A DNA stretch of 47,836 bases from a virus: IMG/VR virus record IMGVR_UViG_3300032222_000321, positions 1-47,836 of that record, one strand, 5' to 3'. The notes below the pieces were generated by a model. The model worked only from the letters and a program-made list of their open reading frames with translations. It did no database searches and was not told the DNA's origin. This document shows, piece after piece, positions 38,423 through 47,836 of the stretch (position 1 is its first letter; the number at the start of each line of letters is the position of its first letter). The position numbers and the translations under genes were made by a program.

Positions 38423-40573
38423 TTAAGGGAGATAGGCGTGGGAGATGACTGCACCAGCGGGCTTTGCTGCTGAAGCGAATGTAATGACCTGATCGTCACT
38501 GTTTGTCTGACCTGATTTTGTGCTCACAAGTAGGCAAAAAGAAGAGCCTGACACTTGAAGTCTTGCCGAGGTGGAGACGGGGTCTATTGTCACCGCCCCA
38601 ATGCCGGTAGAGAAAGAAATTGTTTTTCGATCTTGAGAGACAGTTATGGACCCTGGCGAGTGGGTCACATCGATCGATCCGTTGCCGGTCCCTGTAATGA
38701 CAACAGTGCCCGAAAGGGATGAGGAGGGAACGAGACGCGTTAAAGTAATTGTCATTGTCCCGCTCGCAACGACAATTCTGGAAATGCTGGATCTCCAAAT
38801 TTTTGGAGTTACGGTAACCTTTTTATTTGTTGCCCAAGCGGTTGTCTCCAACTTTCTATTCAAAACGCTCACGGTGAAAGTTGTTGCCGACGGGACAGAC
38901 TGAACAACGTAGGTGTGGTTGATCCAAGACGTAGATGACCGATAAATTTCGACAAAGTCTCCAACCGATAAGCCGTGAGGTACCGTACAGGCGACTGTTG
39001 CGGTGCCGCCGCTGGCAGAAATCTGCACGCTCATATCAACTCCCGATAGAGAAATCCGGGCGGCGCGCCGAATTCCCTCTAAAGTCCCAGACCAAATACC
39101 GCTAGCCCCCGACTGAATTAGCGAGGCGTTGACTTCATTTGGGCTAAGGTTTTGAGGGCTTACCTGCTCAACGTGACGCCATGTCAGGTCAGATGCTTTG
39201 GTGACCGTTCCAGTCGACGCCGTGGATGAGATATTCGCTGGCCGAACATTGCCGGTGAATGCAGCAAATGCTGTTGAGGACGTAGTCGTAATGGTGAAAG
39301 CGTTATTTCCTCCATCGTCACCAACTTGCAAAACGGAGGCAATTGTTCTTGTTCCTGAGATGTCCGCATTAGGCACCCCAGTAATGACTACAGACTCACC
39401 GACGCTAAAGCCATGGGGTCGGGAACAGAGAATTGTCGCTGTAGTGCTTGAGGCTGCGCGCGTCGCTGCCAAAATCCCGTAGTTCTGACTATAGGTCAGC
39501 GTGTTGCCAGCGATACCAACAACTTCGTAGTAGCCATTAAAGTTTGTTGACGGAGACGTTGCCACCGTAACTACGTCTCCAGCAACCACCCCGTGGGCTG
39601 ATGCGGTTGTGAGTGTTGTCAGCCCATCTGTTCTTTCCCGCAACGAAAGGTTTACTGCGGGGGACTGAGCGGCGCTATTAATTTGCGTTTCCCAGTCTGT
39701 CCACGTTGGGAAGTTCTGCTCCAGGTAGTACCAGGGGGTTAGTCCGCCCTCAAGATTTAGTCGCGTGGCTCCCGTGAGTTGCGAAATCCAAGGAAGCCAT
39801 TCTGCTTTTGTGCCCGAGTTGGGGTACCCGGAAGCGTCAACAAGTGTTGAGGAATCAGAGGGGTCTCCCCCGTCAGCAACTGATACGTAGTCAAAGTCAT
39901 CAATCAGTTCATTGACTTCATTAAGATGGTCGCCTACTAAATCAAGGAACCGAGCCATTGGCTCGGTTGGATTTACTTGATCCGCATCCTCCTCCACCAT
40001 GTATTCAGGCAGCCAAAGTTTCATTTTTTCGACAGTGGGGGACGCCACATAGTCGTACGGAGTGAGAACTACTCCGTCAATCCATAACGTGGAGTCAAAG
40101 GGTGTAGCAACAAGATTCCGCAACTCAATACGGACAACCGCAAAGTACGCGTTGACGGGGGAGGTCACTGAATGGGTCGCAAGCGTCCAGCCTTGCGCTG
40201 TTGTAACGTCTGACGATCTATCTCCAACCTTTACTGACGAATAGGTGACCCCTAGAGACGTTCCGGTCACATCAAAGAACTCCACTCCGAGGTGGGCTTC
40301 TCGTAAACTCAGTTCATGATAGAGCCACGCAGAACAGCGATACTGGGTAGAAGGGTCAGCAATGGGCCTCCCTGTTGAAGGCGCTGACGAAATAGAGGCG
40401 GTTGTCCCCGTCAACCCAGTGTGGGTTAGCAACAAAGACTGATTTCCAAAAAACGATCTACCCGCAGTTGAAGACAGCGAGGCATTGGAGACCGCCGTCC
40501 ATCCCCCTAGAGCCATAGAGGAAGATGGTGAAAATCCCGCAGTGACGTTATCGATGAGGTTGTACTTGCTCAC
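38423..40573 (-). CDS. Tail protein I-like baseplate protein
   Basis: The product has 716 residues with a GTG start. Residues about 187-280 ([47 protein letters not shown] ... [19 protein letters not shown]) match the helical core of P2 gpI-type tail proteins, which join baseplate J. A jelly-roll-like domain precedes it (about 20-170). Three copies of a module around HG-x-x-x-G-D/E-x-V follow at about residues 330, 385 and 540. It forms the baseplate wedge with the following J-like protein. Confidence 0.72.
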   Translation of the reverse strand: MSKYNLIDNVTAGFSPSSSMALGGWTAVSNASLSSTAGRSFFGNQSLLLTHTGLTGTTASISSAPSTGRPIADPSTQYRCSAWLYHELSLREAHLGVEFFDVTGTSLGVTYSSVKVGDRSSDVTTAQGWTLATHSVTSPVNAYFAVVRIELRNLVATPFDSTLWIDGVVLTPYDYVASPTVEKMKLWLPEYMVEEDADQVNPTEPMARFLDLVGDHLNEVNELIDDFDYVSVADGGDPSDSSTLVDASGYPNSGTKAEWLPWISQLTGATRLNLEGGLTPWYYLEQNFPTWTDWETQINSAAQSPAVNLSLRERTDGLTTLTTASAHGVVAGDVVTVATSPSTNFNGYYEVVGIAGNTLTYSQNYGILAATRAASSTTATILCSRPHGFSVGESVVITGVPNADISGTRTIASVLQVGDDGGNNAFTITTTSSTAFAAFTGNVRPANISSTASTGTVTKASDLTWRHVEQVSPQNLSPNEVNASLIQSGASGIWSGTLEGIRRAARISLSGVDMSVQISASGGTATVACTVPHGLSVGDFVEIYRSSTSWINHTYVVQSVPSATTFTVSVLNRKLETTAWATNKKVTVTPKIWRSSISRIVVASGTMTITLTRLVPSSSLSGTVVITGTGNGSIDVTHSPGSITVSQDRKTISFSTGIGAVTIDPVSTSARLQVSGSSFCLLVSTKSGQTNSDDQVITFASAAKPAGAVISHAYLP

Positions 40574-40579
40574 AACAGG

Positions 40580-42301
40580 TCAACTCACGGTAATCGAATG
40601 CGTTGCGGACTGAACCAATGGCGCTGGATCAAGAATCTGAATGTCACCATTGGACAATTTTTTAATGGCAGCAATAACGTATCCACCTGAAGAAGATGTG
40701 TTTGTGCCAGACTGAGTAAACGTAAATTGCGAACCAGATGCCGAAAGTGCCGTCACTAGGCCGGTTGTATTGAATGTCGCGTTCGTTACTCCGGCCACCT
40801 TGAGATACAGAGTTTCACCTGGGTTGATTACAACCCCATGGGCCGAAGATGTTGTGATAGTTGCCGTACTAGACGACCTAGCAATTGTTGAAATAGTGAA
40901 TCGATTAACCGTTGACACGGAGGGCACATCTATGTCCGTTGGAGTCAGCGTGGTAGAGGAGATGTAGTCGACCGCCTGTTGGGTTTCTGTTCCGACCGCA
41001 ATTTGGATAGATCGCAGAACGTTGGCTACCTCATTCACGCGAACAATCTGACTCCAGTTCCATTGGTTCGTTGACAGATATGCATTCAAAGCGGATGTGC
41101 AGGCCTGCTCTACGGCGAGGCTAGAAAAGGTTTGAACTCTTGCAACGCTGGCCTGAACCTGGATAGTGACGAAGGTTGGGTGACTTACATTGACGGCGAG
41201 TGCTGCGTGTGACCGTTCGGTAACTGCGTCATGAACCCCATCCAGCAAGCCATACCCAACACTGGTCGGGACGAGCGATCCGTCCCCGACCCCGTCAAAG
41301 AACACGGTGGGGCTGGAGTCGATGGGCGCTATAACTACAAGAGAGTTGCCTGCAAGCCCACTCCCCCTTGTCTTGTCGGAGTTGTCGACAGCCTTACACC
41401 GGTACACCGACGGGAAGCGCCCATCTAAGACAAAATCTTGCATTTGTTGTGCCGTAGCCAACACGGTGGAAAGTCGACCTAGCACTGCCTTGGAGCGAGT
41501 GAAGTATTCGGCATCCGTTTCAGCGAATGTGCCCCCAGTCATCGGCTCCGCAAGGCTTGCAGTGGCTACGCCGGAAAGCACAGACAGCAGCGACAGAGTT
41601 GTGCCGGTGGCCAAACCGTTGAAGTCGGACCCGATGTCCACACTCTCCACGTCAACTACCACTCGGGCTGGGACCGTTCCACTAGGAGTCACTGTTCCAG
41701 TTGTTGCTGATGCCGACCCGGAGGTTGTTGAGGTGTATGTAAAAGTCGTCAGTGAAGTGACGCCTGTTACGGGACGATTCGATTCATTGAGGGTTGGGGT
41801 TCCACTAATTGAAACAAGGTCACCTACTGCGAGGCCGTGGCGCTCAGTCGTTACAACCGTTACAGCGGTCCCCGTCCGAGTGATTGACGAAATGATCCTA
41901 GTGTGAAGCCCTACCACCTCAGCAAGAGTCAGAACTACTAGTGGGGTGCTGCTGGAGGAGTCCTGGTAGAACAATCGCGTTCCAGACGGGACAACAAAAG
42001 AGGCAGTTGTTAGTCCACTGAACTTCACTGATGCCGTTGCTTTGTCGCCTGTCTGCCGTTCAACATCAAGTAGTTTGAGCAGCACCTCGGTGATGGCCCC
42101 TGGCAGCCTGTTGATTGCGTAGACCGCCTCCTGCACCTCCAAGGCCATGGCTTGCAGGAGAACTGCCTCAATCGAACCTTCGCGTACAAGCAACTCTGGG
42201 AGCGACACCTGGGCGTAGTCAATTGCTCGCAGGTAAATGTTCTGACTTGAGTCGTCGTAAATCTTCAGGTCTACGTACGGGGATACATCAGGCGACGGCA
42301 T
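40580..42301 (-). CDS. Baseplate J-like protein
   Basis: The product has 573 residues from ATG 42301, with GGAG upstream; a TTG at 42316 would add five residues. SIEAVLLQAMALEVQEAVYAINRLPGAITEVLLKLLDVERQTGDKATASVKFSG and the GTRLFYQDS ... TPLVVLTLAEV strand pattern match the Mu gp47/P2 gpJ baseplate family. AEPMTGGTFAETDAEYFTRSKAVL is the conserved core. This protein is specific to contractile-type tails. The gene overlaps the gp25-like gene by 14 bases. Confidence 0.88.
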   Translation of the reverse strand: MPSPDVSPYVDLKIYDDSSQNIYLRAIDYAQVSLPELLVREGSIEAVLLQAMALEVQEAVYAINRLPGAITEVLLKLLDVERQTGDKATASVKFSGLTTASFVVPSGTRLFYQDSSSSTPLVVLTLAEVVGLHTRIISSITRTGTAVTVVTTERHGLAVGDLVSISGTPTLNESNRPVTGVTSLTTFTYTSTTSGSASATTGTVTPSGTVPARVVVDVESVDIGSDFNGLATGTTLSLLSVLSGVATASLAEPMTGGTFAETDAEYFTRSKAVLGRLSTVLATAQQMQDFVLDGRFPSVYRCKAVDNSDKTRGSGLAGNSLVVIAPIDSSPTVFFDGVGDGSLVPTSVGYGLLDGVHDAVTERSHAALAVNVSHPTFVTIQVQASVARVQTFSSLAVEQACTSALNAYLSTNQWNWSQIVRVNEVANVLRSIQIAVGTETQQAVDYISSTTLTPTDIDVPSVSTVNRFTISTIARSSSTATITTSSAHGVVINPGETLYLKVAGVTNATFNTTGLVTALSASGSQFTFTQSGTNTSSSGGYVIAAIKKLSNGDIQILDPAPLVQSATHSITVS

Positions 42302-42599
42302 TGTCGGTCTCCACAAAGTCGATATCGATTACGGATTTCCCGTCAGACGTTAAATAAGCCTCAATTGAAGAAACCTCTACCTCTGGATTGAATAGAGTTA
42401 GCGCTGCAGCAATCTCTGTGTCTGAAACTTCCGTAAATGTCGGGTCGGGGATCCCGTACGTTAGGGCGAGAGGGAGTTCTCCTCTAAGTGTCTGCACGAG
42501 GGCAGCGATTTGCTGCGCCTTATGAGCGTCAGAGCCTTGAGTAACGGTTTGCAGGCGTCCAGAGCGCAAGATGCGAAATGGTGAGGCAAGTACTTGCAT
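42288..42599 (-). CDS. gp25/W-like baseplate wedge protein
   Basis: The product has 103 residues. FRILRSGRLQTVTQGSDAHKAQQIAALVQTLRGELPLALTYGIPDPTF and EIAAALTLFNPEVEV match the gp25/lysozyme-like family of contractile tails (P2 gpW, T4 gp25), which nucleates sheath assembly. Its position just before baseplate J is the usual order. The catalytic residues of lysozymes are absent, as in the family. Confidence 0.78.
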   Translation of the reverse strand: MQVLASPFRILRSGRLQTVTQGSDAHKAQQIAALVQTLRGELPLALTYGIPDPTFTEVSDTEIAAALTLFNPEVEVSSIEAYLTSDGKSVIDIDFVETDNAVA

Positions 42600-42620
42600 G
42601 GGCCTATTCTCTCATGATTG

Positions 42621-43565
42621 TCAAAGAGTTGACGGTACCTGTAGGACTGAGAACCCGCCGCCCGTAATGTCAACGACTCGCTCGGCCTTGTCGACTGTTG
42701 ACGGCGCTGGAGCAATTCCGCTAAGTGAGACCGACGACGTTTCCCCCTCGTTCCAGCGTACTTCAGAGATCACGTAGACATCGTTGAACGTGGGGACGCC
42801 TTCAACGAAGACAGTCATGCCAGGCCGAAAGAGTAGTCCGTTGCTTCGCTCCAACTGAAAGTCAACGCCTGAGGCGTCGGGGTCGTCGTCAGACCTTCTC
42901 ATCGTTGGGCACGTAAGGCACCGGCACCCAAGAGCGCCCGCCCCAGATGCGGGGGTGGGCGGATCTTGATTCCAGTAAATGGAGGTTGCTAAAAATCCTG
43001 ACGTAGTCGAAGATCGAACGGCAAACTTGCCAGCCAAATACTGGAGACTGGTAAAAAATAATCTTTGATCGGTTTCAAATAGATAAAACTGGTTGTCCGA
43101 GGCGAGTCGCTTGAGCACATCCCATGTTGACTCATCTGTTTTATCGTTAGACACGCGTACGATGGTGTTCTTGGGGGGCGTGGACTCTCCAAAGAATGCC
43201 ATCCCAAACTCTTTTGCTTTGATGCTTGCAAAAGTTGTTGAACTCATGCCAGGAAACGACGCTTGGCCTTTGTCTCTTTTCAGGGATTGAATTCCAAGTG
43301 ATCGAAACTCAATTGTTAGTTCTTCAGACGCTGAACCCTGTCGAACTTCTGCGGCTGCCACTTCGTACCAAACATTTTTGTAAGCAAGAAGTCGACGCAA
43401 AGAGAAGACATTTTTGCTCAGCATAACTAGACCTGGATCGCTTACCGTTGCGGTTAACTGAGCGGTAGCGGTGATGGAAAGGCTTACCGACAGTTTGGTT
43501 GTGTACTGAGAAATATCAAATGACGAGTTTGACAAAGGATCAACAATGACCAATCCAGTGATCAT
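42621..43565 (-). CDS. Tail hub (gpD/late control D-like) protein
   Basis: The product has 314 residues. FDISQYTTKLSVSLSITATAQLTATVSDPG, then WDVLKRLASDNQFYLFETDQRLFFTSLQYLAG, and GLLFRPGMTVFVEGVPTFNDVYVISEVRWNEGETSSVSLSGI match the layout of gpD/gp27-type hub proteins. A Cys-rich insert (GCRCLTCPTM) is unusual and may bind metal. The hub forms the centre of the baseplate and guides the spike. ATGA couples it to the previous gene. Confidence 0.75.
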   Translation of the reverse strand: MITGLVIVDPLSNSSFDISQYTTKLSVSLSITATAQLTATVSDPGLVMLSKNVFSLRRLLAYKNVWYEVAAAEVRQGSASEELTIEFRSLGIQSLKRDKGQASFPGMSSTTFASIKAKEFGMAFFGESTPPKNTIVRVSNDKTDESTWDVLKRLASDNQFYLFETDQRLFFTSLQYLAGKFAVRSSTTSGFLATSIYWNQDPPTPASGAGALGCRCLTCPTMRRSDDDPDASGVDFQLERSNGLLFRPGMTVFVEGVPTFNDVYVISEVRWNEGETSSVSLSGIAPAPSTVDKAERVVDITGGGFSVLQVPSTL

Positions 43566-44293
43566 GGGCGGTCTACCCCACGTCCCTTTTGCGTGGTGCG
43601 CTTCTCAAAGCCGCCATAGATTGACTTGGATGCAACCGACTGCCATAATTCCAGGGTGCTCTTTTCTACCGACCCACTTTTTCCAGAATTGGATCGTGAT
43701 TTTCCTCTTGGAACAGGCTGACGCGCCACCGGGACATCAGCAACGGCGATCATGCCGGGGATGGTTTGACTGCTGGTCCCGACCTCGGTGAACTGCATTG
43801 TGACGTTTGCAATCGTCATTTGCTGAAGATTGTTAAATCTTGTTGCGTCCACTCGCAGGTCAGTTAAACGAAATACTACTTTCCAGTGCAGCCTTCCAAG
43901 AAGCCCAGAGATGATGATGTCCTTATCCCCTTGCGCAATTGCCTTCAGTAAAAGCAAGTTGTCTTCAACGGGGAACGTTCCTGCTCCGAGGGTGCGGTCG
44001 GCGGTCACGATTGATGAAATGGATATTTGAAGCGGAGACAGGGAAGATCTCTGAAGAAGGGGCTTCCTACCTGGGCGAGATAGTTGGTCGTACTGGTCAG
44101 CCAATCCATCGATAGAGACATCATTTGGTGCGTATGGGAAGGTGAACACCGGAGAGATTGTGGTTCCATCCGGGAGAGCGACTGGCTCTGTAGTAGAGAC
44201 AGTGACCTTCCCCACGTAGGAGTCGCTTGTAGAGGTCGTAGAGGCTGCCCGAACCCTAAGACCCCTGTTAGTGACAACTCTAACAACCGGCAT
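43562..44293 (-). CDS. Tail tube/baseplate adaptor protein
   Basis: The product has 243 residues. FTFPYAPNDVSIDGLADQYDQLSRPGRKPLLQRSSLSPLQISIS (about 50-92) follows the pattern of LysM/gp53-like tail adaptor proteins, in which R-P-G-R-x-P is conserved. A basic tail (VPRGKSRSNSGKSGSVEK) follows. TAATG couples it to the tape measure gene. It would join the tube end to the hub. Good confidence in a structural role, moderate in the exact name. Confidence 0.65.
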   Translation of the reverse strand: MPVVRVVTNRGLRVRAASTTSTSDSYVGKVTVSTTEPVALPDGTTISPVFTFPYAPNDVSIDGLADQYDQLSRPGRKPLLQRSSLSPLQISISSIVTADRTLGAGTFPVEDNLLLLKAIAQGDKDIIISGLLGRLHWKVVFRLTDLRVDATRFNNLQQMTIANVTMQFTEVGTSSQTIPGMIAVADVPVARQPVPRGKSRSNSGKSGSVEKSTLELWQSVASKSIYGGFEKRTTQKGRGVDRP

Positions 44294-47200
44294 TACTGAC
44301 GCTCCCTGCTTGTTCGCTCTGCGCGCCTGATGCGTGCCATGACGGCGTCGGCAACAGCCTCTGCATCGCTACTCGCGCTACTCACGTGAATCACGTAGTT
44401 GTTGGTGTTCCCGCCCATGCCGCTGACATTGGCGGGCGAACTGGCGTCACCCTGAGGGGGAACAACGTGGAGATGACGGCTGCCAGCGGACCCGTGGAAC
44501 TCAGCAACCCCGCCAGCGCCCTTTACGGCCATTGCGTACTGACCGAGGTTGTCGCCAGTAAGGTCATATGCGCGTCCGAAGCGATGGTCCGACATCATGG
44601 AGCCAAGGTTGTTATTCCGGACCCCGGAAGTGATGGTGCGAGAGCCGGAGACCGTTGAGTCAAGGCTGGAGTGTTTGCTGAGCGTCCGACGCCAACGATC
44701 GCTAGTGGTGTCTCCAGTCGGGTCATCAACTCCTCGGGGAGTAATGATTGACACCCTCAGCACTGATTCCAAGATTGCCGACTTTACGGCTGCCTTGATT
44801 TCGCTACCCATGGCCTTTGCACCGGTCTGAAGTTCTCCAAGAACCAGGCCCTCCAAAGTTGCTGTATCAAACGAAACCCCTTCGGCCTTAAGGTAAGTTT
44901 CCAGTTTGGATACGGCTTCTGCGGCCTGCTCCCCAACTGGCTTTGTCGGATCAAGGCTGCCAGTTGTTTGCATCAGTTGTGTTTGGAACCTGTTGGCAAA
45001 CCCTGGATCCATTTGCAGCCTGCCACTCAGGGTCCCCGCCGACGCCCGTAGAGCATCCGTGGCTTCTGTAATCAGTGCCCGATACATGTCAAGATTTTCA
45101 AGGCCCATCCCAGACTGATTGACATATTCTTGTCCAGCAAGAATTTGAGTAAAGGCCGCTCCGGACAACCCTTTCATCATTGCATCAAAGGAGCCGTACT
45201 TTCCGGTCTGGAAGTCGGTTAGGGCTTTTTGAATCTCTTGCGAAACGAACTCGCCCATGAGTTTTTCAAGTTCTGCAGAGTCAGACCCCGTGTAGTTGAA
45301 GGCTGCTTCGCCTGCTGCCTTATATGCTGCCGACGATTCAAACTCTTGTCGTCGTTGCTCCATCGGTCCCAAAGCAATGTCAAGCATTTTTCCAGCAGCC
45401 TGCGCCCTGTTTGCCATATTGTCGACAACGAGGCCAAGTTCGTCAACCTCATACCCCGTGCCAGCCATGATCTCGCTAAGCGTAAGTAGATTTTGCATTA
45501 GATTAACGTCCATCTTGTTGGCAAGATTTTCGGTCTCGTCAGCGTTCATGCCCATTAGCCCGTTTAGTAATTCAAAGTTGCGCGACTGCATTTGAGCGCC
45601 TTCGGTGAGTTCTTTGAATGCGGCGTTTCCCTCTGTCACAAAGGCATCTTTGTAGTCAATAAAAGAAAACTCCCCCTCTAGTCGAATGCGCTGATTTTCC
45701 ATCCGGCCATAAGCGTCAGCCATTTTCTTAATGTTTTCTGGAATATTTGGATCATTGTAGAATGCCTGACCACTGCCAGAAAACAGTTTGTTTGTTAAGA
45801 TATCTTTAATTCCGCCAGGATTACCGGCAGCCCCAGAATAGTCGGTATAAATATTCTTTGATGCATCGGGAGAGATGTCACCTTCAGTCATCATTCTGTT
45901 AAGTTCTTCGGAGATTGTTGATAACTGAATCTCTGTAATTTTTCTGGCCTGCTGCAGCGTGCGGACACCGGCAAGTGTTCCGCCGAAGTCTTGCCTTTTG
46001 CGATTAAGTGATAGCCGACTATTTGGATCAAGGCCTTCAAAGGCCATATTCCTGGCAAGACTGGCCGACTCTTCTTTACGCCTTTGGCGCTCTTCTTCGG
46101 CGGCTTTGGTTCCACTGAAATAGCCAACGGCACCCCCAAGCACGCCACCGATTAACGCTCCTGGAACGCCGCCAACCATTCCTCCGATTGCTGCCCCTGT
46201 GCCAGCGCCAGATAGAGCGCTCCCCAACCCTTGTCGACCTGTATCTGTAGGGCTTCCACCGCCAGAGATCAAGCCGCCTACATAAGTCATTGCCATTGCT
46301 GGAAGTAGAGGCCCAACCCCCTTCATGAACGGCTTTACGCCAGCCTGGAAGAAGTCTCTTCCAGCACGACGCATGGCAACCGATCGGGATTGGGCAGGGC
46401 CACCTTGTCCCATTGCCTGTCCCGGCAGTCCCATGAACGGGAACGCTGCCATGCCGAGCGCCCCACTCATCATGCCGCGCAGTCCGCCGCCCCTGGGGGC
46501 ATTGCGCCCATTTGGGTTTGCCTTCCTTCGCCCACTTCTGTTCATCAGCATGCCCATGCCTGCGGTCGCTCCAAGGAGACCCATGCCAGGTATTTCCAGG
46601 ACGGTAGACAGCATCTGAATCATCTTCATGAAAGATGCAATCAGTGGAGCCATGATCTGCTTGAGTTGCGTCAGTCCATCAATCAGGTTTCTAATTGCTT
46701 CGCCGATACTGCGAATCGTCTGAGCAAACAGTTCCATGCCGCCTTGATTGTCGCCAACCAATCCATTGAATGCTCTGATTGCGTGCTCTACCGTATCAAC
46801 AAACTCTGAGCCGATTGGCTTCAAGACATTGTTCCAAATTGAGTCCCAAGAACTGGACATGTCTTTAAGATAGGATTCGGCCCTTGTGAAGAAGTCCATC
46901 CACCCAGAAGAAAACTCACGCCACCTAGAGGTGACCCGATCGACGAATCCGATTAGTTTGGGGAGATGTTCATTGATCGCCATGGCCATTGAGTCGAAGA
47001 ATCGACCCATCAGCGAGCCACCATCGGCGGGAAGTAGTTCAGCAAACACGCTCTGAATGGTGGGAGCCACGCGCATCAGGAAGACTTGCATCTTCCGTTC
47101 TAGGGCATCCAAGGGGCCAACAAGTGACTCCAGGAGGGGCATGCCTAGTTGAGTCAACTGCTCCTTGATTCCCCTGAGTGCTCCCTTGAACTTGCCAACG

Positions 47201-47836
47201 AGCGTATTGTTGACGTTGTCTAGGGCGTCAGCAAAGGGGAGGAGGGAGTTGACCCTGCCTTCATTGAATGCTGTGAGTACTTCATCAAACGAGACCTTGC
47301 CTGAAGCAAGAGCCTTGTCTAGGCCCTTTGCGCCGCCATAAACCTCCTCAAACCCCTTCTTGAGGTCGGGCGACGCTTCAGCAATCTCCTTGAAGATGTC
47401 GGAGGTTACCTTGCCCTCTTTCTTGGCAAGCATGAACTGCGAAACAAGATCAACGAGCGCCTTGTTCGGGTCATTTGCCACGATGGCGAAGTTGCCCAAG
47501 GTCTTGGTCAGTTCCATGAACTGAGCGTTCACGCCCTGACCTGATCGGGCGGCTTCAGTGGACAGGCTAGACAGGGCCCCTGCAGAGAACATCCCTAGAT
47601 CTTTGGAACCCTGCAGCGCAGAGACCTGAGATGCAATACTGTTGGCTCCGGTTGCAGCCTGACCACCGGCCTGCATAATCGGAGTGATCTTGGCGACATT
47701 CAATTGTCGAATCGCCGCAAGGGCGGTGCTCACTGCGGCAACGACTGTGCCTGCCGCCCACCCGGCCCCCACGCCTAGTGCCCTCATGCTTGCGTTGAAG
47801 CCCTTTGCGGCGTACTGCCCAGCCACCAGGGCTAAC
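44293..47836 (-). CDS. Tape measure protein with C-terminal M15-like peptidase, 5' end outside window
   Basis: At least 1,180 residues are visible and the frame stays open to the window edge, so the GTG at 47826 is probably internal. The N-terminal part (STALAAIRQLNVAKITPIMQAGGQAATGANSIASQV ... GKVTSDIFKEIAEASPDLKKGFEEVYGGAKGLDKALASGKVSFDEVL) matches phage tape measures. Glycine-rich transmembrane-like segments (AIGGMVGGVPGALIGGVLGGAVGYF) lie mid-protein. Near the end, SDHRFGRAYD and SRHLHVVPP (H1081, D1088, H1120 counted from 47826) give the zinc site of an M15-like peptidase. It sets tail length and may cut wall peptide during DNA entry. Confidence 0.85.
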   Translation of the reverse strand, partial: LALVAGQYAAKGFNASMRALGVGAGWAAGTVVAAVSTALAAIRQLNVAKITPIMQAGGQAATGANSIASQVSALQGSKDLGMFSAGALSSLSTEAARSGQGVNAQFMELTKTLGNFAIVANDPNKALVDLVSQFMLAKKEGKVTSDIFKEIAEASPDLKKGFEEVYGGAKGLDKALASGKVSFDEVLTAFNEGRVNSLLPFADALDNVNNTLVGKFKGALRGIKEQLTQLGMPLLESLVGPLDALERKMQVFLMRVAPTIQSVFAELLPADGGSLMGRFFDSMAMAINEHLPKLIGFVDRVTSRWREFSSGWMDFFTRAESYLKDMSSSWDSIWNNVLKPIGSEFVDTVEHAIRAFNGLVGDNQGGMELFAQTIRSIGEAIRNLIDGLTQLKQIMAPLIASFMKMIQMLSTVLEIPGMGLLGATAGMGMLMNRSGRRKANPNGRNAPRGGGLRGMMSGALGMAAFPFMGLPGQAMGQGGPAQSRSVAMRRAGRDFFQAGVKPFMKGVGPLLPAMAMTYVGGLISGGGSPTDTGRQGLGSALSGAGTGAAIGGMVGGVPGALIGGVLGGAVGYFSGTKAAEEERQRRKEESASLARNMAFEGLDPNSRLSLNRKRQDFGGTLAGVRTLQQARKITEIQLSTISEELNRMMTEGDISPDASKNIYTDYSGAAGNPGGIKDILTNKLFSGSGQAFYNDPNIPENIKKMADAYGRMENQRIRLEGEFSFIDYKDAFVTEGNAAFKELTEGAQMQSRNFELLNGLMGMNADETENLANKMDVNLMQNLLTLSEIMAGTGYEVDELGLVVDNMANRAQAAGKMLDIALGPMEQRRQEFESSAAYKAAGEAAFNYTGSDSAELEKLMGEFVSQEIQKALTDFQTGKYGSFDAMMKGLSGAAFTQILAGQEYVNQSGMGLENLDMYRALITEATDALRASAGTLSGRLQMDPGFANRFQTQLMQTTGSLDPTKPVGEQAAEAVSKLETYLKAEGVSFDTATLEGLVLGELQTGAKAMGSEIKAAVKSAILESVLRVSIITPRGVDDPTGDTTSDRWRRTLSKHSSLDSTVSGSRTITSGVRNNNLGSMMSDHRFGRAYDLTGDNLGQYAMAVKGAGGVAEFHGSAGSRHLHVVPPQGDASSPANVSGMGGNTNNYVIHVSSASSDAEAVADAVMARIRRAERTSRERQ

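Overview
The window looks like part of a tailed bacteriophage with a contractile tail (myovirus type) that infects an actinobacterium. The phage assignment rests on the tape measure, gpD-like hub, gp25/W-like, baseplate J-like, fibre, holin-like and endolysin genes. The host assignment is an inference from a WhiB-family protein, frequent GTG/TTG starts, leaderless-looking promoters and a GC-rich left part. Head, portal and terminase large-subunit genes are not present, so the genome continues beyond both edges. The tape measure gene runs off the right end and a small gene runs off the left end.

Layout: 0-3 kb (+) holds small genes and a MoxR-like AAA ATPase paired with a VWA (MIDAS) protein, with a 14-base motif repeated four times. 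3.1-5.8 kb carries DNA-binding proteins (helicase-associated/HTH, terminase small subunit-like, two ribbon-helix-helix proteins, a zinc-finger-like protein) around an operator-like tandem repeat. 5.83-6.64 kb has no protein gene but holds a striking three-way-junction element and further stems. 6.64-13.14 kb (+) is one long early operon: eleven small, largely coiled-coil genes joined by a nearly identical junction sequence, then replication genes (putative helicase loader, TOPRIM/RepA-like primase-helicase). 13.1-18.2 kb (mostly -) holds WhiB, a small membrane protein, a metallophosphoesterase interrupted by an intein with a homing endonuclease, and an amidase endolysin.

18.2-28.7 kb is the most unusual part. 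A fused adenylylsulfate kinase/nucleotidyltransferase is translationally coupled to a PAPS-type sulfotransferase. Then come five prolyl-hydroxylase-like Fe(II)/2-oxoglutarate oxygenases, one TauD-like oxygenase fused to an unknown domain, and a DUF6065-like protein. The leftward cluster lies directly downstream of a virion-type protein (28732-29145) whose C-terminus is twelve Pro-Pro-X-Phe repeats. My main hypothesis is a phage-encoded protein-modification system (hydroxylation and possibly sulfation) acting on tail components. The sequence shows enzymes and a plausible substrate side by side; the enzyme-substrate link is inference.

28.7-47.8 kb (-) is the late tail operon, read right to left: tape measure with a C-terminal M15-like peptidase domain, baseplate proteins, two tandem paralogous fibres with HxH motifs and decapeptide repeats, lectin-like and other fibre proteins, a membrane-anchored PAS-like protein next to a holin-like protein, an OB-fold/fibre protein, and the PPxF-repeat protein. 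Genes are tightly packed, with many 1-bp (TAATG) or 4-bp (ATGA/GTGA/TTGA) overlaps.
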